The notes below the pieces were generated by a model. That model was given only the letters and a program-made list of their open reading frames with translations. It made no database searches and had not been told where the DNA came from. Below are positions 6,311 to 9,453 of a DNA stretch of 9,453 nucleotides, one piece after another (the first letter of the stretch is position 1; each line of letters opens with the position of its first letter). The position numbers were made by a program, and so were the translations under genes. Origin of the DNA: Paludibacteraceae bacterium (GTDB lineage Bacteria; Bacteroidota; Bacteroidia; Bacteroidales; Paludibacteraceae); contig JAGCZK010000088.1 in the NCBI GenBank assembly GCA_017960065.1, positions 1-9,453 of the forward strand, in the 5' to 3' direction.

Positions 6311-7645
6311 TTAGATGATACCTTGAGCCATCATGGCTTTGGCCACTTTCATGAAGCCGGCAACATTGGCACCCTTCACATAGTTGATGGTACCGTCGGC
6401 TTCTTTGCCGTATTTCACGCAGTTGGCGTGGATGTCGGCCATGATGCCTTTCAGCTTGGCGTCCACTTCTTCGCGCGTCCAGCTCAAGCGTTCCGAGTTC
6501 TGGCTCATTTCCAGACCCGAGGTGGCAACACCACCGGCGTTGGCAGCTTTGCCCGGAGCGTAGAGAATCTTGGCGTCTTGGAAGATCTTGATGGCTTCCG
6601 GCGTACAAGGCATGTTGGCGCCTTCCGATACGGCGATGACACCGTTGGCAACCAATTTCTTGGCGTCGTCAGCATTGATTTCGTTTTGGGTAGCCGAAGG
6701 CAGGGCGATGTCGGCTTTTTCGCCCCAGGGACGAGCGCCTTCCACGTATTTGCAACCGTATTTCTCGGCATATTCTTTGATACGTCCGCGTTGAACGTTC
6801 TTCAGTTCCATCACGTAATCCAGTTTTTCGCGGGTGATGCCGTCCGGATCGTAGATGTAACCGTTCGAGTCAGACAAGGTGAGCGGGGTGGCACCCAGTT
6901 GGAGCAATTTTTCGCAGGTGTATTGGGCTACGTTACCCGAACCCGATACCAACACTTTCTTGCCTTTGAGTTCGATGTTGCGGGTAGCCAGCATCGAGGT
7001 CAGGAAGTAAACGTTGCCGTAACCGGTAGCCTCAGGACGGATGAGCGAACCGCCGAATTCCAAACCTTTGCCGGTGAAGGTGCCGGTGAAGTCGTGAGCC
7101 AGTTTGCGATACATACCGAACATGTAGCCTACTTCGCGACCACCTACGCCGATGTCACCGGCAGGTACGTCGGTGTCGGGGCCGATGTGGCGCCACAACT
7201 CAAGCAGGTAGGCTTGGCAGAAACGCATTACCTCGTTGTTCGACTTGCCACGGGGCGAGAAGTCGGAACCACCTTTGGCGCCGCCCATGGGCAGGGTCGT
7301 CAAAGAGTTTTTGAAGGTTTGCTCGAAAGCAAGGAATTTCAAGATCGAGGGGTTTACCGAAGAGTGGAAACGGATACCGCCTTTGTAGGGTCCGATAGCC
7401 ATGTTGTGTTGTACACGGTAAGCCATGTTGGTTTGAACGTTGCCTTTGTCGTCCACCCACGATACACGGAAGGTGAAGATACGATCGGGAATGCAGAGGC
7501 GTTCGATCAGGTTGGCTTTTTCGAATTCAGGGTGTTTGTTGTACTCTTCTTCGATCGAGTTCAACACCACCGATACGGCCTGGATGTACTCCGGCTCGTT
7601 CGGGAAGCGCTTTTTCAAGCTTTCAACAACATTTTGTGCGTTCAT
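6311..7645 (-). CDS. gdhA: NADP-type glutamate dehydrogenase
   Basis: Cytoplasmic hexameric-type enzyme (EC 1.4.1.4) that makes L-glutamate from 2-oxoglutarate, ammonium and NADPH, a main route of ammonium assimilation in gut Bacteroidales. The protein has 444 residues, as expected for this class. Seen are the substrate-binding GPYKGGIRF (85-93, K88), the family signature LPMGGAKGGSDFSP (118-131) with catalytic K124, PAGDIGVGGRE (161-171) with catalytic D164, RPEATGYG (203-210) and the coenzyme loop GSGNVA (235-240). NADPH preference is inferred from class and context, not from a decisive residue. It leads a same-strand series with nfnA, nfnB and ddh, but 77 bp and a hairpin separate it from nfnA. 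A TAnnTTTG box lies about 50 bp upstream of its ATG. Confidence 0.96.
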   Translation of the reverse strand: MNAQNVVESLKKRFPNEPEYIQAVSVVLNSIEEEYNKHPEFEKANLIERLCIPDRIFTFRVSWVDDKGNVQTNMAYRVQHNMAIGPYKGGIRFHSSVNPSILKFLAFEQTFKNSLTTLPMGGAKGGSDFSPRGKSNNEVMRFCQAYLLELWRHIGPDTDVPAGDIGVGGREVGYMFGMYRKLAHDFTGTFTGKGLEFGGSLIRPEATGYGNVYFLTSMLATRNIELKGKKVLVSGSGNVAQYTCEKLLQLGATPLTLSDSNGYIYDPDGITREKLDYVMELKNVQRGRIKEYAEKYGCKYVEGARPWGEKADIALPSATQNEINADDAKKLVANGVIAVSEGANMPCTPEAIKIFQDAKILYAPGKAANAGGVATSGLEMSQNSERLSWTREEVDAKLKGIMADIHANCVKYGKEADGTINYVKGANVAGFMKVAKAMMAQGII

Positions 7646-7695
7646 AATTGTGTGTATTTAAATTGAAATTTTGAAATTCCTTTTTTTGACGGATG

Positions 7696-7703
7696 CAAAG
7701 GTA
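7696..7703 (-). promoter_or_regulatory. Candidate -7 box (TAnnTTTG) for gdhA
   Basis: The minus strand reads TACCTTTG, an exact fit to the Bacteroidetes -7 consensus, 50 bp upstream of the gdhA ATG. The -33 region is weak; TTCA is found at about 19 bp spacing. The predicted leader is about 45 nt and A/T-rich. Confidence 0.5.
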
Positions 7704-7740
7704 TGGAATTTTTCGGCACCCCTGAAGAAAGCCGCCAACT

Positions 7741-7763
7741 GTGTTGCTAAAAATAATCAACAC
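7741..7763. repeat. Inverted repeat GTGTTG-N11-CAACAC
   Basis: Six-base arms at 7741-7746 and 7758-7763 are perfectly complementary, with an A/T-rich 11-base spacer. The layout is that of an operator for a dimeric regulator. It lies 38 bp upstream of the gdhA -7 box on the minus strand, a position suited to an activator or repressor of gdhA. Arms this short can arise by chance. Confidence 0.3.
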
Positions 7764-7818
7764 TAACAGAATGTTTTAAAATTCAGGCGTTATTCTTAAA
7801 GATTGTAATTTGAAACGC

Positions 7819-7855
7819 CAGGTTTTCTTTCGGATTGATATTTCAGTAAAACCTG
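7819..7855. repeat. Inverted repeat CAGGTTTT-N21-AAAACCTG
   Basis: Eight-base arms at 7819-7826 and 7848-7855 are perfectly complementary around 21 bases. It lies outside any gene, between the two divergent promoters. It could be two half-sites of an operator or a weak hairpin; the spacing of arm centres, about 29 bp, is near three helical turns. Confidence 0.3.
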
Positions 7856-7910
7856 TTGATGAGTTTTTTGCCCGAAAAGTGCGGACGAAGCGATTATTTT
7901 GGGCGAACCG

Positions 7911-7941
7911 TTGAATTTTACGTGGAATATTTCTAACTTTG
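7911..7941 (+). promoter_or_regulatory. Bacteroidetes-type promoter for the orf122-menG-valS set
   Basis: TTG at 7911-7913 (-33 element, partial match to TTTG) and TAACTTTG at 7934-7941 (-7 element, exact TAnnTTTG) are separated by 20 bp, the expected spacing. The predicted start near 7946 gives a leader of about 22 nt before the ATG at 7968. This is the best promoter in the window. Confidence 0.65.
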
Positions 7942-7967
7942 CGGCCGTTTATATACATTAATGTAAA

Positions 7968-8336
7968 ATGTCAGTCGCTAAGAAATTTGCGGTCTTCGGA
8001 TCGCTGCTTGCTGTTGTCGCCCTGGCGGCCTATTTGGGAGTCGCATTCTTCTATCCCTACGCCGAAGGCTGGGAGGCAGGCACACTCAATTATTTCACGC
8101 GTCAGGGCTTCGTGTTCAAGACCTACGAAGGCCGGATGATTCAGGAAGGCATTAAGGGCAAGGTGTCGTCGGGCTCGTTTTCGTCCAACGAATTCAAGTT
8201 CTCGGTCGAAGATCCGGCCCTGGCCGATTCGATCAACCACCGGACCGGAGACAAAATCGAAGTGCATTACAAGGAATACCTGCACGCCTTGTGGTGGCGC
8301 GGCGACAGCAAATACGTGGTTGACAGCATCCGATAA
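7968..8336 (+). CDS. Single-pass membrane protein, conserved Bacteroidetes type, function unknown
   Basis: A 122-residue protein with a basic start (MSVAKKF), one strong membrane helix at about residues 7-29, and an extracytoplasmic domain of about 90 residues. The domain contains YAEGWEAGTLNYFTRQGFVF (31-50), KTYEG (51-55), a likely beta-rich middle, VHYKEYLHALWWRGDSKY (99-116) and a terminal VVDSI. From memory, similar short proteins are common in Bacteroidetes and are sometimes labelled 6-phosphogluconate dehydrogenase. Nothing here supports that label: there is no Rossmann loop and the length is about a quarter of that enzyme. The membrane segment may act as an uncleaved anchor. It leads the plus-strand set, directly behind a good promoter, and ends 4 bp before menG, so co-expression is likely. 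No lipobox is seen. Confidence 0.85.
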   Translation: MSVAKKFAVFGSLLAVVALAAYLGVAFFYPYAEGWEAGTLNYFTRQGFVFKTYEGRMIQEGIKGKVSSGSFSSNEFKFSVEDPALADSINHRTGDKIEVHYKEYLHALWWRGDSKYVVDSIR

Positions 8337-8340
8337 GCCC

Positions 8341-9027
8341 ATGGCCTCCGCAATAGCCGCTTTGTTCAACAAAATTGCGCCGGATTACGACCGGCTCAAC
8401 CACCTGTTGTCGCTCGGAATCGACAAGTGCTGGCGCAAAAAAGCGCTCCGCCGCCAACTCTCCGAGCCTTGCAACGAGGTGCTCGACGTGGCCTGCGGAA
8501 CCGCCGACTTTTCGATCGCCCTGGTCAAGGCCGGCGCCAAACGGGTCGAAGGCATCGACATTTCGGAAGAAATGCTCGCCTGCGGCCGGAGCAAGGTGGA
8601 GCGCAGCGGGCTGGACGGACAGATCCTCCTGCAACTGGCCGATGTGACGGCGCTCGACTATGCCGACGGACATTTCGACATGGTCACCGTGTCGTTTGGC
8701 GTGCGCAACTTTCAGCAGCGCCCCGCTGGCTTGACCGAAATGTGCCGGGTGATGCGCCGCGGCGGCAAGCTCGTGGTGCTGGAGTTTTCGATTCCGCGCC
8801 ACCAGCCGGTCAAAGCCTTGTACGGCTTTTACTTCAAACACATCCTGCCCCGGGTGGGCGGGTGGCTTTCGGGCGACCGCGCCGCCTACGACTACCTGCC
8901 GGCCAGCGTGTATGCCTTTCCCGAACCCGAAGCGTTTGCCGACGAGTTGCGGGCGGCCGGCTTCGGCCAAGTGACCCGACGGTCTTTCAGCTGTGGCATC
9001 GCCACGGTCTATTATGCCACCAAATAA
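8341..9027 (+). CDS. menG: Demethylmenaquinone methyltransferase
   Basis: A SAM-dependent C-methyltransferase of the UbiE/MenG family (EC 2.1.1.163) that carries out the last step of menaquinone synthesis at the cytoplasmic face of the membrane. From ATG 8341 it has 228 residues, slightly short for the family. Visible motifs are the first family signature YDRLNHLLSLGIDKCWRK (16-33), SAM motif I VLDVACGTAD (47-56), the acidic residue in GIDIS (71-75), FGVRN (119-123), and the second signature RVMRRGGKLVVLEFS (136-150). TTG at 8320 would add 7 residues and overlap the previous gene; I prefer the ATG. No ubiquinone pathway is expected in Bacteroidetes, so menG is chosen over ubiE. The gene has more G and C at third codon positions than the minus-strand secreted-protein genes. 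Confidence 0.93.
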   Translation: MASAIAALFNKIAPDYDRLNHLLSLGIDKCWRKKALRRQLSEPCNEVLDVACGTADFSIALVKAGAKRVEGIDISEEMLACGRSKVERSGLDGQILLQLADVTALDYADGHFDMVTVSFGVRNFQQRPAGLTEMCRVMRRGGKLVVLEFSIPRHQPVKALYGFYFKHILPRVGGWLSGDRAAYDYLPASVYAFPEPEAFADELRAAGFGQVTRRSFSCGIATVYYATK

Positions 9028-9051
9028 ACGAAAAAACAAATTCATAACAAT

Positions 9052-9453
9052 ATGGAATTAGCCACAAAGTACAGTCCTACCGAAATCGAATCGAAATGGT
9101 ACCAGTATTGGATCGACCATGCCTTGTTCAAATCGACCCCCGACGGCCGCAAACCCTATACCATCGTCATTCCGCCCCCCAATGTGACGGGCGTGCTGCA
9201 CATGGGCCACATGCTCAACAACACCATTCAGGACATCCTGGTGCGTCGTGCGCGCATGATGGGCTTTAACGCCTGCTGGGTGCCGGGTACCGACCATGCC
9301 TCCATCGCCACCGAAGCCAAAGTGGTGAACCGTTTGGCCGGTCAGGGCATCAAAAAGACCGACCTGACCCGCGAAGAGTTCCTCAAGCACGCGTGGGCCT
9401 GGACCGACGAACATGGCGGCATCATCCTCAAGCAGCTTCGCAAGCTGGGCGCA
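9052..9453 (+). CDS. valS: Valyl-tRNA synthetase, 5' part (continues beyond right edge)
   Basis: The first 134 residues of the class I aminoacyl-tRNA synthetase that charges tRNA-Val (EC 6.1.1.9). Seen are the N-terminal TEIESKWYQYW (10-20), PPPNVTGVLHMGH (41-53) with the class I HIGH signature as HMGH (50-53), and WVPGTDHASIATE (76-88), which is typical of ValS rather than IleS or LeuS. The ATG at 9052 follows menG by 24 bp of A-rich sequence without a clear Shine-Dalgarno site, normal for this phylum. No separate promoter is visible, so it may be read through from the upstream promoter. The KMSKS motif, the editing domain and the C-terminal coiled coil lie outside the window. Confidence 0.97.
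   Translation, partial: MELATKYSPTEIESKWYQYWIDHALFKSTPDGRKPYTIVIPPPNVTGVLHMGHMLNNTIQDILVRRARMMGFNACWVPGTDHASIATEAKVVNRLAGQGIKKTDLTREEFLKHAWAWTDEHGGIILKQLRKLGA

Larger units (their letters stand above)
7646..7967. other. Divergent intergenic region between gdhA and the orf122-menG-valS set
   Basis: These 322 bp separate two divergently transcribed gene sets. They hold a candidate promoter for each side (7696-7703 minus; 7911-7941 plus) and two short inverted repeats (7741-7763 and 7819-7855). The middle, about 7704-7910, is A/T-rich. The short reading frame on the minus strand at 7776-7958 has no recognisable protein features, and I do not call it a gene. No tRNA or known riboswitch pattern was seen. 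Confidence 0.6.

Noticed and set aside
4980..6314. A 444-codon plus-strand frame across nfnB and nfnA
   Set aside because: It overlaps two real genes and the gap between them in antisense. The protein is low in features and has no family resemblance.
6323..7666. A 447-codon open frame on the plus strand, antisense to gdhA
   Set aside because: It mirrors gdhA almost exactly, has no recognisable motif, and shows the same antisense composition artefact.
7776..7958. A 60-codon minus-strand frame in the intergenic region
   Set aside because: It is very basic with no domain, begins inside the promoter of the divergent gene, and has no promoter of its own.
8233..9045. A 270-codon minus-strand frame opposite menG
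   Set aside because: menG on the plus strand has all family signatures; the antisense product has no recognisable motif.

Overview
The window looks like a chromosomal segment of a Bacteroidota bacterium, probably of the order Bacteroidales. Four things point there: candidate promoters carry the Bacteroidetes-type -7 box TAnnTTTG instead of a sigma70 -10 box; start codons lack clear Shine-Dalgarno sequences and several sit behind A/T-rich leaders; the proteins (444-residue GDH, 300-residue Ddh, menaquinone MenG) are of the kinds seen in that group; and one exported protein ends in a PLDGG-type tail resembling the PID-CTERM signal of Bacteroidota. Species cannot be named from the sequence alone.

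Region 1 (1-2838, minus strand) is a three-gene set of exported proteins of unknown function. In order of transcription they are a small membrane-anchored protein with an extracytoplasmic zinc-ribbon-like motif (2488-2838), a 139-residue cysteine-containing secreted protein (2056-2475), and a large modular secreted protein (from 2033, running off the left edge, at least 677 residues). Gaps are 12 and 22 bp and a TAnnTTTG box lies upstream, so they probably form one operon. This is the least understood part of the window.

Region 2 (3029-7645, minus strand) is metabolic: gdhA (glutamate dehydrogenase), nfnA and nfnB (ferredoxin:NADP+ oxidoreductase pair) and ddh (meso-diaminopimelate dehydrogenase), closed by a strong intrinsic terminator at 2965-3003. 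nfnA, nfnB and ddh are almost contiguous (gaps of 19 and 3 bp). gdhA is set apart by 77 bp holding a GC-rich hairpin. The likely logic is NADPH supply and NADPH-driven ammonium fixation: Nfn makes NADPH from NADH plus reduced ferredoxin, GDH uses it to make glutamate, and Ddh uses it with ammonium to make meso-diaminopimelate for peptidoglycan and lysine.

Region 3 (7646-7967) is a 322 bp divergent intergenic region with a candidate promoter facing each way and two short inverted repeats.

Region 4 (7968-9453, plus strand) holds a one-helix membrane protein of unknown function, menG (menaquinone methyltransferase), and the 5' part of valS (valyl-tRNA synthetase), which runs off the right edge. 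Gaps are 4 and 24 bp. No tRNA, rRNA, CRISPR array, insertion sequence or phage gene was seen.
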